Shown here: one piece after another, positions 1-8,276 of the stretch | Numbering within the stretch: position 1 is the first letter of the stretch | Layout: every line of letters begins with the position of its first letter | From: Chryseobacterium sp. JM1 | GTDB taxonomy: Bacteria > Bacteroidota > Bacteroidia > Flavobacteriales > Weeksellaceae | Reading direction: 5' to 3' | Assembly (NCBI RefSeq): GCF_000737715.1 | Contig: NZ_JPRN01000002.1 | Span: 434,001 to 498,000, forward strand | Length of the DNA stretch: 64,000 bases | Made by a program: the position numbers and the translations under genes | The notes under the pieces: model-generated | Databases searched by the model: none | The model's input: the letters and a program-made list of their open reading frames with translations, nothing else | Told to the model about the DNA's origin: nothing

Positions 1-828
1 ATTACAACAGACGGAAATACCCTTCTTGGAGCTGATGATAAAGCGGGTTGTGCAGAAATTGTAACCGCTGCTGAATACCTTATCGCTCACCCGGAAATCA
101 AACACGGAAGAATTGCGGTAGGATTTACACCGGATGAAGAAATCGGAAGAGGAGCTCACAAATTTGATGTTGCTAAATTCGGTGCAGAATGGGCCTATAC
201 GATGGATGGAAGCGAAGTTGGAGAATTGGAATACGAAAACTTTAATGCTGCAGGAGCTGTGGTAAAAATCCACGGACTGAGTGTTCACCCGGGTTATGCT
301 TACGGAAAAATGATCAATGCAGGTCTTTTGGCTGCTGAATTTATACAAATGCTTCCTGCCAATGAAACTCCGGCTACAACTAAAGGATTTGACGGTTTCT
401 ACCACTTAATGGATATCACAGCTGATATTTCTGAGGCTAAACTTCAATACATCATTCGTGATCATGATGAAGAAAAATATGAGGCCAGAAAGAAATTCAT
501 GGAGGAGAAAGTCGCTGAATTTAACCAAAAACATGGTGAAGGAACGGCTGAAGTTGAAATCAAAGAACAGTACCGTAATATGAAGCAGCAGTTTGAAGGG
601 AAAATGCACATCATTGACCTTGCTGCCAAAGCGATGAAAGAAGCTGATATCGAGCCTAAAATCAAAGCTATCAGAGGAGGAACAGACGGCGCTCAGCTAT
701 CCTATATGGGTCTGCCTTGTCCAAATATTTTTGCTGGAGGAATGAACTTCCACGGCCCTTACGAATATGTGGCGCTGGAAAGCATGGAAAAAGCAGTTGA
801 AGTGATTATTAATATCGTAAAAGCTTAA
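1..828 (+). CDS. pepT: Peptidase T (tripeptide aminopeptidase), 5'-truncated by window edge
   Basis: This is the C-terminal 275 residues of an M20B zinc aminopeptidase that removes the N-terminal residue from tripeptides in the cytoplasm. The frame is open from base 1, so about 130 N-terminal residues of the roughly 410 usual for the family lie outside the window. GADDKAG at fragment residues 10-16 carries the bridging metal Asp. TPDEEIGRG at 43-51 holds the Glu pair (general base plus metal ligand). MDGSEVG at 68-74 gives the next Asp ligand, and His251 in NFHGPYE is the last metal His. The dimerisation (lid) domain lies between these. The next gene starts 5 bp downstream and may be co-transcribed. 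The family call is secure. Confidence 0.95.
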   Translation: MTTDGNTLLGADDKAGCAEIVTAAEYLIAHPEIKHGRIAVGFTPDEEIGRGAHKFDVAKFGAEWAYTMDGSEVGELEYENFNAAGAVVKIHGLSVHPGYAYGKMINAGLLAAEFIQMLPANETPATTKGFDGFYHLMDITADISEAKLQYIIRDHDEEKYEARKKFMEEKVAEFNQKHGEGTAEVEIKEQYRNMKQQFEGKMHIIDLAAKAMKEADIEPKIKAIRGGTDGAQLSYMGLPCPNIFAGGMNFHGPYEYVALESMEKAVEVIINIVKA

Positions 829-833
829 TACTG

Positions 834-1403
834 ATGAAGAAACTTTCAGCATTAGCCTTTCTGTTCATTTTTGCATTCAGCAGTGCGCAGGTCTCTGAAT
901 TTGAGAAGGCTGATTCAAAGTACGACAGAAAATTAAAGTCTCTGTACAAGAAATATCCGAAGCCTAATGATGAAAGAACCAAGCAGGAGTGGCTCCTTAC
1001 GGAAGCAAAAATAGCGTCTTATCAAAATGCCTTAGAGAAGATTTCTGAGGAGGAAAAGAAAATGATAACGGATGCTCCGCCTCCCATGGCACCTAAAATT
1101 ACCAAAGAAGCGGAATACGAAACCGGAAAGGCCGCTATTCAAAAGCTTTTAAATGAAGCTGTAGATCTCACTTTCCTGAATTTTGCCGTCAATCCCTACA
1201 AAGTAACCCTAAAATTTACTTTAGATTCAAAAGGGAATGTCTACAATGCAAAAGTAAAAGGGAACAATGAAGACGTAAACTCCTTTATAGAAGCCGGTTT
1301 TTACCGTATCAAGGATAAAGGTAAATGGAAACCGGCAGAATCCAACGGACGGCCGGTCCTTTCTGTGGTAAGTCTTCCTTTACAGTTAAACTTCAGTAAA
1401 TAA
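834..1403 (+). CDS. Secreted TonB-C-like protein
   Basis: The 189-residue product has a Sec signal peptide (about residues 1-18, ending FAFSSAQ) and so should be periplasmic. The middle is Lys/Glu-rich and helical. Residues about 105-187 look like the C-terminal domain of TonB: a strand with LKFTLDSKGNVYNAKV, a helix, then KGKWKPAESNGRPV and a final strand. It lacks the N-terminal membrane anchor and Pro-rich spacer of a true TonB, so energy transduction is unlikely. Three shorter relatives occur in this window (11455, 11876, 16747). It lies 5 bp after pepT and is followed by a terminator. Function unknown. Confidence 0.75.
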   Translation: MKKLSALAFLFIFAFSSAQVSEFEKADSKYDRKLKSLYKKYPKPNDERTKQEWLLTEAKIASYQNALEKISEEEKKMITDAPPPMAPKITKEAEYETGKAAIQKLLNEAVDLTFLNFAVNPYKVTLKFTLDSKGNVYNAKVKGNNEDVNSFIEAGFYRIKDKGKWKPAESNGRPVLSVVSLPLQLNFSK

Positions 1404-1411
1404 TACAGATC

Positions 1412-1440
1412 AACCCATTGCAGAAGCAGTGGGTTTTTCT
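1412..1440 (+). terminator. Rho-independent terminator
   Basis: An inverted repeat, AACCCATTGC then GCAGTGGGTT, pairs over 10 bp with one wobble around a 4-nt loop. The 3' arm runs into TTTTTC. It lies 8 bp past the stop of the secreted TonB-C-like gene and probably ends the pepT transcript. Confidence 0.7.
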
Positions 1441-1552
1441 TTTTCACTACGTTCAATTTTTCACCTTATTTCTCTCGTTGATGAAAAGTATTTAGTTTTT
1501 TTGATTATATTTACTTAAACATCAGACTATTAACTTTAAAAATCAATTTATT

Positions 1553-1804
1553 ATGAAAAAAATCAAAAAATTTTCAAGAAAAGATCTGTCAGCGATCCTT
1601 GGCGGAGGTGGAAACGGGTGTCATATGAACGGTGAATCTGCTTACTGCTGGACAGACTGTGAATGTAATTTTGGGAGAGCCTGTGAAATGGATGATGACG
1701 GAAATCCCGGGAGATGTGTTTCCGTAGGCGGAGGAACACCCGGAGGAGGCGGTACCGGAGGATGCATTCCACCATCTAATTGTGAAGATTTAGAACCATT
1801 TTAA
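1553..1804 (+). CDS. GG-leader, cysteine-rich small peptide (bacteriocin-like)
   Basis: The 83-residue product begins with a leader-like segment (MKKIKKFSRKDLSAILGG) ending in a double glycine at residues 17-18, the usual cut site of a C39 peptidase/ABC exporter. The putative core has eight cysteines (23, 32, 36, 38, 44, 55, 71, 77) and a glycine-rich stretch at about 59-70. Chryseobacterium genomes carry many such peptides, commonly labelled bacteriocin-like. No exporter or modifying enzyme is adjacent. It has its own intergenic regions and terminator, so it is probably monocistronic. The secretion role is inferred from the leader alone; the activity is unknown. Confidence 0.8.
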   Translation: MKKIKKFSRKDLSAILGGGGNGCHMNGESAYCWTDCECNFGRACEMDDDGNPGRCVSVGGGTPGGGGTGGCIPPSNCEDLEPF

Positions 1805-1815
1805 CAGATATCTAT

Positions 1816-1844
1816 CGGAAGCATTCTCTTCCGGTTTTTTTTTT
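1816..1844 (+). terminator. Rho-independent terminator
   Basis: The stem CGGAAG/CTTCCG with a 6-nt loop is followed by a G and a run of about ten T residues, 12 bp after the stop of the GG-leader peptide gene. Confidence 0.8.
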
Positions 1845-1956
1845 GCTTTTCCCGCTAAAAACAGATCCTTGTCAAAGCATCCCTGCAGTTCATCAAATAA
1901 AGTTTTATCCCGCTTTTCATAGCTGTTGCTTTGCATCAAATTATTAAAAGCAATTT

Positions 1957-2553
1957 ATGAAACATCAGTTTTTAGCACTAAGCACATTTTTATTATGCAT
2001 CATTGGTTTTATAGAAACCAAAGCGCAACAAACACCCGCTTTCCACATCGGGATTAAAGGCGGGGCAAATTTTACAAAAACCTCTTCGGAGTCCTCCACC
2101 TTGGAAGGGAAATACGGGTTCGGCTATCAGGGAGGCATCATGACCAGAATGGATATCGGAAGCCTTTATGTACAAGGAGAAGCCTTATTCAACAAAAGAA
2201 AAACCTCTTTCGACACTAAAGACGGAACCTCAGCGAAATTAAGCTGGAATTCTGTTGATATTCCGGTAGTAGTCGGGTATAAATTCATCAATACGAAAGA
2301 TTTTAATGTAAGAGCATTTGCCGGCGGGGTTTACAGTTATGCTTTTAAAAACAATTTGTCAACGTCCAAAGCATTACAGGATGGTTTTAAAAGCTTTGAC
2401 AAATCGAATATTGGAATTACGGGAGGTATTGGTGTGGATTATAAAAATTTCACAGCAGATCTGAGATATGAAACCGGGCTTTCGAGCATCAGCAAAGAGT
2501 TTAAATCTAAGCCACACAGCTTTACACTAGGAATTGGATACTTCCTGTTCTAA
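1957..2553 (+). CDS. PorT-like outer-membrane beta-barrel protein
   Basis: The 198-residue product has a signal peptide (about residues 1-23, cut near TKA/QQ). Alternating amphipathic strands typical of the PorT/OMP_b-brl family follow: FHIGIKGGANFTK, YGFGYQGGIMTRMDIG, YVQGEALFNKR, VDIPVVVGYKF and a terminal TLGIGYFLF. The C-terminal Phe is the usual Bam recognition residue. It most likely sits in the outer membrane as a small eight-stranded barrel. The ligand or function cannot be read from sequence. It is monocistronic, with a strong terminator downstream. Confidence 0.85.
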   Translation: MKHQFLALSTFLLCIIGFIETKAQQTPAFHIGIKGGANFTKTSSESSTLEGKYGFGYQGGIMTRMDIGSLYVQGEALFNKRKTSFDTKDGTSAKLSWNSVDIPVVVGYKFINTKDFNVRAFAGGVYSYAFKNNLSTSKALQDGFKSFDKSNIGITGGIGVDYKNFTADLRYETGLSSISKEFKSKPHSFTLGIGYFLF

Positions 2554-2577
2554 AAACTTAAATTATCTTTACGTATT

Positions 2578-2608
2578 AGAAACTGCGCCCTGCAGTTTCT
2601 AATTTTTT
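2578..2608 (+). terminator. Rho-independent terminator
   Basis: A perfect 9-bp stem, AGAAACTGC/GCAGTTTCT, with a 5-nt loop is followed by AATTTTTT. It separates the barrel gene from the sensor kinase gene. Confidence 0.85.
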
Positions 2609-2631
2609 ATAAATCTACTTGATCTCCTTCC

Positions 2632-3693
2632 ATGACAAAACCTTTTATTTTAAGAGAGTATATTTTTGTTACGATGTTCTGGCTTGTCTTTGCGGCAGCT
2701 GTGTACATCAACTTTCAGGCTAATTCTGACAAACCTTCCGCACTGTTCCAGACCATTGTCCTTGTTATCGCATCATTTTTTTTCACTCACTTTCTCACCA
2801 CAAGGCTTCTTCCGAATGCTTTACGAGCGAAAAAGATGAAATTATTTCTGGTTCAGGCAACTGCAGTTATTGTTTTATTAAGCTTTATTTATTCTCTGAT
2901 TTTCACGTATATTGAAGTCAATTCAAAGAATGAACTTCCTCCGAATTTCATCGATCATCTTCCTTTTTTATGGAAAGGATTCTATCTGGCTCTGCCTGCT
3001 TCTTTTTTGATTAACGGATCTGCCTGCGGAATTAAATTTTATCAGGAACATGGAAGAATAGAACGGGATCATATCCTGTTGCAACAGGCCCATTTGGAAA
3101 ATCAACTGAAATTATTGCAGGATCAGATCAATCCTCATGTGGTTTTCAATATTCTGAACCATATTCATATTCTGATGAAAACGGATACAAAACTTGCAGA
3201 TTATCTGCTGCTTAAGTTTTCTGACATTTTACGCTATCAGCTTTACCACTGCAGCCAGAATCTGGTTCCTTTAGGCCAGGATATTGAGCATCTTCAAAAT
3301 CTGGTGGAAGTGGAAAAACTGAGATGGGGCAATGAGCTGGAAGTGACTGCGGACTGGAGTATCGGAAATAAAAAATCATTCATTGCACCTCTCCTGCTGG
3401 TTCCATTCATTGAAAATGCATTTAAATATGTCTGCAGGCTTCCCGGACATAGAGGCTATGTAAAGATTTCCTGTATGGAGAAAGACGGTTTTCTTTTGTT
3501 TTATGTTGAAAACTGTTACTCAGAGCTGGCAGCCCACAAAAAGAAGGAAGGTTCCGGCGGAATCGGGCTTCAAAATGTACAAAAACGTTTAAAATTACAA
3601 TATCCGAATACCCACGAGCTTACCATTGTGGCAGCGGATAATGTATACAAAGTAACTTTAACTTTACAATTATCCGACAACAATGAGCAGTAA
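2632..3693 (+). CDS. LytS/YehU-type sensor histidine kinase
   Basis: A 353-residue membrane kinase. There are four hydrophobic segments (about residues 10-28, 38-60, 71-91 and 112-137), a short coiled linker, then a His_kinase domain with the phospho-acceptor His169. The H-box reads INPHVVFNILN rather than the usual PHFLFN. The ATP-binding half has FIENAFKY (Asn262) and a G-box near GGIGLQNVQKRL. It should phosphorylate the LytTR regulator whose start overlaps its last 11 bases, which shows translational coupling. The stimulus is unknown; no extracellular sensor domain is present. The family call is firm. Confidence 0.93.
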   Translation: MTKPFILREYIFVTMFWLVFAAAVYINFQANSDKPSALFQTIVLVIASFFFTHFLTTRLLPNALRAKKMKLFLVQATAVIVLLSFIYSLIFTYIEVNSKNELPPNFIDHLPFLWKGFYLALPASFLINGSACGIKFYQEHGRIERDHILLQQAHLENQLKLLQDQINPHVVFNILNHIHILMKTDTKLADYLLLKFSDILRYQLYHCSQNLVPLGQDIEHLQNLVEVEKLRWGNELEVTADWSIGNKKSFIAPLLLVPFIENAFKYVCRLPGHRGYVKISCMEKDGFLLFYVENCYSELAAHKKKEGSGGIGLQNVQKRLKLQYPNTHELTIVAADNVYKVTLTLQLSDNNEQ

Positions 3694-4417
3694 TATTCCT
3701 AAAATGAAATGCCTTATCATCGACGATGAGCCTCTGGCTAGATTCCACCTTAAAGAACTTGCAGATCAAATTGACTTTTTATCTGTGGAAGGTACCTGCG
3801 CCACCGCACTGGAAGCCGATGCTATGGTAAAGGAAAAGGAAATTGATCTTCTTTTTCTGGATATCAATATGCCTTATTTAACCGGTCTGGAATTTCTGGA
3901 GCAGCTGGAAAACCCACCTTTATCTATTCTCACGACTGCTTATTCTGAATATGCGTTGGAAGGTTACCGTCTGCAGGTGGTGGATTATCTTCTGAAACCC
4001 ATTGCATTCAACCGTTTTTATCAGGCTGTGAACAAAGCACAGCAGCAGTTTATCGTCTCTGAAAAGATGAAGAAAAACTCTCCTTTTGATGATCCTTTTC
4101 TCTATGTAAGGCAATCGGACAGCTTTATCAAGGTATCCTGGGTGGATATTCTGTATATCGAAAGTATGCAGAATTATACCAAGTTGCATTTTAAAGACAA
4201 ATCCCTGGTGATTCACCAAACGATGAAGGCTATTGAAGAATCACTGCCTTCTGAGCATTTTTTCAGAATACATAAATCATTTCTGATCAATATTACCCAT
4301 ATCGATATGATCTCTGGCGGACGTTTGTTCATCAATAAAACAGAACTTCCCATTTCGCGTACAAGGAAAGAGGAGCTGCTGAATCAGGTGGTGTATAAGA
4401 AGCTTATTAGTAAATAG
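3683..4417 (+). CDS. LytTR-family response regulator
   Basis: The 244-residue product has a receiver domain (residues about 9-125; acidic pocket Asp14/Asp15, phospho-acceptor Asp60 in FLDINMP, Lys in LLKPIAF). It is followed by a LytTR DNA-binding domain (about 138-240) with FFRIHKSFLINITHI. It binds DNA as the output of the adjacent kinase. The ATG lies inside the 3' end of the kinase gene. An internal ATG at 3704 (MKCLIIDDEP) is an alternative start that would remove seven residues before the receiver. Target genes cannot be deduced. Confidence 0.93.
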   Translation: MSSNIPKMKCLIIDDEPLARFHLKELADQIDFLSVEGTCATALEADAMVKEKEIDLLFLDINMPYLTGLEFLEQLENPPLSILTTAYSEYALEGYRLQVVDYLLKPIAFNRFYQAVNKAQQQFIVSEKMKKNSPFDDPFLYVRQSDSFIKVSWVDILYIESMQNYTKLHFKDKSLVIHQTMKAIEESLPSEHFFRIHKSFLINITHIDMISGGRLFINKTELPISRTRKEELLNQVVYKKLISK

Positions 4418-4514
4418 AAAGGAAGAGAGAAACTGGGAGAGGGAAGTTATTGTTGTCGATAATTAAATGACTGTCTTTTTGTTTCAATTTATTGCTTTAG
4501 ATTTTTTGAATAAG

Positions 4515-4666
4515 GATGGGAGCTGGAAGAGGGAGGTTATTGAAGCTGCTAATAACAACTTTATGTCTTTTTTATTTAAATTTACAAAGATACTTATAAT
4601 CAATTGTCTACAAGCTAATAATTGTCTACTAGTAACTTCCATCTCCCCGCTTCCATCTTCCATCTT
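4515..4666. repeat. Family A inverted-repeat element, copy A1
   Basis: The left arm begins GATGGGAGCTGGAAGAGGGA and the right arm, read in reverse complement, begins GATGGAAGATGGAAGCGGGG; both continue into a GGAAGTTACTG-like end. The roughly 150-bp unit sits between two converging genes, ending 6 bp from the stop of the minus-strand gene. A partial extra left arm lies at about 4420-4450. Relatives are at 21164 and 40648. Confidence 0.7.
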
Positions 4667-4671
4667 TGCCT

Positions 4672-5574
4672 TTACGGCAAATTCCACCTCAGCGATACCG
4701 CTACATACAATGAGCTGGCAAACTTCGGATCCATCATTTTTTTGTCTTTGAAAATATTCTTGATCTTTCTGTCGTTTTCACTGAAACTTCTTAACAAAGC
4801 TGTTCCACCTGTCAACCGGAGACTAAGATGGTCATTCAGCTTCAGTTCCGGCCTGATTCCCGCTGTAATTTGTTGGTAGCCCAGTAACATTGATTTTCCG
4901 TCTTTATTTCTTTCCACAGTCATTCCGCTGAGGTTAACAACCGCTTTCAAAGCAAATTTGTCTGAAAACAGATAACCCGCTTCCATTCCTTCCGGGAAAT
5001 TGATGTTGAATTTAATTTTACCGTTTGTTTTCCAGTCGAAATAGATCCAGGGTAAGATCATCGGAACCCCGAAAGCCGTCGTAAGTACAGGTCCTGCTCC
5101 AAGTGCCAGATTAGGATTGAAATGTCTGATAAACAGAATACCGCCCTGTCCGAGAATATCGTCGGAGCTTACCTGCTCAAGATCTGTATACACACCTACT
5201 GCGGCAGTCATCATCATGCTCCATTTCTTTCCTAAAGGTCTCATGTGCTGGATTCCGACCTGTGCATTCAGCATCTGATCAGGAAACAGCTGCTTTTCGT
5301 AGTCTTTATGCTTCATTTTTGCATAAGATCCACTCAACAGAAGTGACCATGCTTTTACCCTTCCACTGCTGTCTTTTTTCATAGACAATGGAATGCTGAG
5401 GTTAAGGTCTGCTCTTTTAAAATCACTTTTGGAATTGGTTTTCGCACTGTCTTCAGGACGAATGTAGTTGGAAAACGGAATATATTCCGTTTTAAGTTCA
5501 CCAGATATTCCGGACTGAGCACTGGCCCAATAGCCCAACAGACAACTGGCGGCGGCCAAAAGATTTCTCTTCAT
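4672..5574 (-). CDS. DUF6268-like outer-membrane beta-barrel protein
   Basis: The 300-residue protein has a signal peptide (about residues 1-20, ending YWASAQS) followed by many alternating strands such as LNLSIPLSMKK, WSLLLSGSYAKMK, WSMMMTAAVGVYTDL and PELKLNDHLSLRLTGG, ending in a strand with VSLRWNLP. This is the pattern of the DUF6268 barrel family of Bacteroidota. It is probably embedded in the outer membrane; no substrate can be named. It stands alone on the minus strand and converges with the LytTR gene across repeat A1. Confidence 0.75.
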   Translation of the reverse strand: MKRNLLAAASCLLGYWASAQSGISGELKTEYIPFSNYIRPEDSAKTNSKSDFKRADLNLSIPLSMKKDSSGRVKAWSLLLSGSYAKMKHKDYEKQLFPDQMLNAQVGIQHMRPLGKKWSMMMTAAVGVYTDLEQVSSDDILGQGGILFIRHFNPNLALGAGPVLTTAFGVPMILPWIYFDWKTNGKIKFNINFPEGMEAGYLFSDKFALKAVVNLSGMTVERNKDGKSMLLGYQQITAGIRPELKLNDHLSLRLTGGTALLRSFSENDRKIKNIFKDKKMMDPKFASSLYVAVSLRWNLP

Positions 5575-5727
5575 AATTTAAATTTTATGCAAAGAGATAC
5601 TTTTGGAGGTCGCTTTCAAAAATTACTTGATTAAGTGCCAGAATGGTATGACCAAAAGGAAAAATGACAGGATGATATAAAAACGATAAAAAATGATAAA
5701 AGAATAGGATTTTATCCAATTCTTTGG

Positions 5728-6945
5728 CTAAATCGCCCCTTTGGGGCTCTCCAATTCTAGAGAAACTTTCTTGCTCTTAAATGAGCGGTAGGCAAACCAA
5801 ACGGCGATTAATGCGATCGAGGCACGCATGAAAACCATCGGCATGATGGAATCTGCTTCTAAAAATCCGGCCAGTCCTGAGAGTAAAAAAGTAACCATCA
5901 GCTGCATAAATCCCATCACGGCTGCGGCTGTTCCACGTCCTTCTTTAAAGGGAGATAAAGCATGAGCAGAAGTAATAGGAAAAAGAACGCCTATTGCCAG
6001 CAATGACAGATACAGCATCATAATTTCCAGTGCTACTGAAAGGTTTCCCGCTGCAATAAGGATGTGAAGGCTACATACAATAAGCAGTAAAAGCGTTGCT
6101 GCCAATAAAAGTTTTGTATCTCTTATTCTCTTAATCAATTTAGGAGTAAGGTATGCCGCTGTTATTAAGGCTAATGAATTAAAACCAAATATAAAGCTGA
6201 AAACACCACTGGAGAATCCGTGAAGCTCCATAAATAAAAACGGGGCATTGGAAATGTAAATGATCAGAGAGGCAAAAGCGATACTCCCGATCATTGTACT
6301 GCTGATAAATTCTTTATTGGAAAGTATGGTTTTCAGGTGATCTTTTAATCCTTTTTCGTCTTCTGCATTTTCGGAAAGTGTCATTTTCGAATTGGTTTCA
6401 GGAACGTATTTGTATACCATGAACAGGGTTATCAGACCAAGAATCGTTAAAAAAGCAAACGAACTGTTCCATCCCCAGAATTTAAGAAAAACACTTCCCA
6501 ATAACGGAGCTACAATAGGAGCAATTCCACTGATCTGGGATTGCTGTGAAAAGATGGATACGGATTTCTGCCTGTCATAAAGATCAATGACTATGGCGCG
6601 GCCAATGACGATTCCGGCACTTCCCCCGAAAGCCTGTAAGAAACGCATCGCCCACAATACATAAATATTTTCTGTGAAAAATATCGCAGTCGCTCCGATA
6701 ATAAAAAGTAAAAGCCCGCAATACAACATTGGTTTACGACCTGTTTTATCTGATAAAGGACCCCAAAGCAGCTGTCCGAAGGCAAATCCTGCAAAAAACA
6801 CAGAGATAGAAATCTGAATATGCCCGATATCGGTCTGGAAAATCTGAGCCATACTTGGGAAAGCCGGCAGATAGAGGTCTATACTCAGTGATTCAAGGGT
6901 GTTGAGGAGTGCCAGAATAAACACTACGATACTTAAATTTCTCAT
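5728..6945 (-). CDS. MFS transporter, Bcr/CflA drug-resistance type
   Basis: The 405-residue inner-membrane protein has about twelve hydrophobic segments. The MFS A-motif GPLSDKTGRKPML lies in the loop between TM2 and TM3, and GIVIGRAIVIDLYD around TM4-5 is typical of the Bcr/CflA subfamily (proton-driven efflux of small drugs such as bicyclomycin or chloramphenicol). The length matches the family (about 400). An AraC regulator lies upstream on the same strand, separated by a 420-bp repeat-rich gap. The actual substrate is not readable from sequence. Confidence 0.92.
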   Translation of the reverse strand: MRNLSIVVFILALLNTLESLSIDLYLPAFPSMAQIFQTDIGHIQISISVFFAGFAFGQLLWGPLSDKTGRKPMLYCGLLLFIIGATAIFFTENIYVLWAMRFLQAFGGSAGIVIGRAIVIDLYDRQKSVSIFSQQSQISGIAPIVAPLLGSVFLKFWGWNSSFAFLTILGLITLFMVYKYVPETNSKMTLSENAEDEKGLKDHLKTILSNKEFISSTMIGSIAFASLIIYISNAPFLFMELHGFSSGVFSFIFGFNSLALITAAYLTPKLIKRIRDTKLLLAATLLLLIVCSLHILIAAGNLSVALEIMMLYLSLLAIGVLFPITSAHALSPFKEGRGTAAAVMGFMQLMVTFLLSGLAGFLEADSIMPMVFMRASIALIAVWFAYRSFKSKKVSLELESPKGAI

Positions 6946-7056
6946 AAAAGGTCAGTCAATCATTAAAGGTTCCGCAAAGGCGGTTTTTTCGTCCTGCAAA
7001 ATTCCTCTAAAAAATATAGCTTTACCATACAGGAACTGAAGGAAGACCAGCACAAA

Positions 7057-7363
7057 GTGAGGATACGGGGGCGAGTTTGAGAGTCGGAGAGTTTTAGGGT
7101 TTGAGAGTTTTGGATAGTTATAAGTTATTAATTATGAGTGATGAATTTTATGATGCGGGGTTAGAGAGGATGGAGAGTTGGAGGGTTTTAGAGTGAGAGG
7201 GTTTTGGAAAGTTATAAATGATGAGTTTTAAGGTGCAGGTTTGGATTGTCTGAAATCTGATGTCTTGTGTCTGACATCTCCCCCACAAATTCACCATTCA
7301 CTTGCGCAGCAAAATTGACCATTGACACTTCTCAATCTCAGCCTTAGCCTCAACCTAAAAATC
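7057..7363 (-). repeat. Family B interspersed repeat, copy B1
   Basis: This fills most of the 420-bp gap between the exporter and AraC genes. Read on the minus strand it has a head ending in a short hairpin (here TTGCTGCGCAA; TTGCTTCGCAA in other copies) flanked by CAATGGTCAATTT- and AAGTGAATGGTGAA-like arms, then TCAGACATCAGA-type sequence. A tail follows with AACTCATCACTC-, CTCTCACTCTAAAAC- and GACTCTCAAAC-like runs. The first about 110 bp of the gap (6946-7056) shows nothing recognisable. Confidence 0.75.
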
Positions 7364-7366
7364 TAC

Positions 7367-8185
7367 CTACTCTTTTCCGGCCTTAAACCCATCTGGGTTC
7401 TGACCTGTATGCTTTTTGAAAAATCGTGAGAAGTAAGAGGCATCGCTGAACCCCAGTTTAAAAGCAATTTCTTTAACGGTTAAAGCGCCAAAACTGAGTT
7501 CTCTTTTGGCTTCGAGCACCAATCGCTGGGCGATCATCTTTTTCACGGTCGTTCCTCTTGAAAGGCGGACAATATCATTCAGATGATGGGCACTTACCTT
7601 GATCTGATCTGCATAGAATCCGGTGTCCTTCTCGACCGTATAATGTTCCTCGATCAGGCTTACCAGCTTCTGGATGCGTTGTCTGTCATTAATTGAGGGA
7701 TCCTGCAAATTGATCTGTTCGGTTATAATGATACAGAATGCTCTTAGGTAGGTTTTTAATAAATCTATCCTTGATATTCCATTATATTCCTCTTCCATAA
7801 GCGAGATAATAGTACTGCAAGTTTCTGCACTTTGAGGATCCAAAGAAAAGGGGCACGTTCCACCTGTGAGGATTGTTTCTATGTCGCAGACTTCTTTAAA
7901 TATCTCCCGGCTTATGGCCAGCACATAGCCTTTTTCACCTTTCAGCTTCATATTGAAAACCTGTCCCGGTGCAATGATACAGATCTGGTTATTTTTGAGG
8001 GAATGATGTTCAAAATCCAGTTCTAAACTGCTGTTTTCCTTCACCTGTCTGAACCATATGATTTCAAAGAAATTATGCCGGTGAACATCATTAAAGTTCT
8101 CCGGATGTCCGCTATCCAGAGTCATCAGCTGAAACTGTTCGGAGGTCAGATGATGCACGGGGATATTTTTTTCTGATGGATTCAT
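7367..8185 (-). CDS. AraC-family transcriptional regulator
   Basis: The 272-residue protein has an N-terminal cupin-like ligand domain (about residues 20-140, with HRHNFFEIIWF and PGQVFNMKL). A C-terminal double helix-turn-helix (about 170-270) holds SAHHLNDIVRLSRGTTVKKM and VKEIAFKLGFSDASYFSRFF, the AraC signature. The ATG at 8185 fits the usual length. It lies upstream of, and on the same strand as, the Bcr/CflA exporter, so it may control it; that is inference. The effector is unknown. Confidence 0.92.
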   Translation of the reverse strand: MNPSEKNIPVHHLTSEQFQLMTLDSGHPENFNDVHRHNFFEIIWFRQVKENSSLELDFEHHSLKNNQICIIAPGQVFNMKLKGEKGYVLAISREIFKEVCDIETILTGGTCPFSLDPQSAETCSTIISLMEEEYNGISRIDLLKTYLRAFCIIITEQINLQDPSINDRQRIQKLVSLIEEHYTVEKDTGFYADQIKVSAHHLNDIVRLSRGTTVKKMIAQRLVLEAKRELSFGALTVKEIAFKLGFSDASYFSRFFKKHTGQNPDGFKAGKE

Positions 8186-8276
8186 CTATGCACTTCTTTA
8201 ATGTTATTTGGCTAAACAAAAACCACAGCAAAAAAAGTGCTGCGGTTTTCTACAATATTCAAAATTAAATATAATT

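Noticed and set aside
4467..4751. A 94-codon plus-strand frame after the LytTR gene
   Set aside because: It runs through repeat A1 into the 3' end of the DUF6268 gene and resembles no protein.
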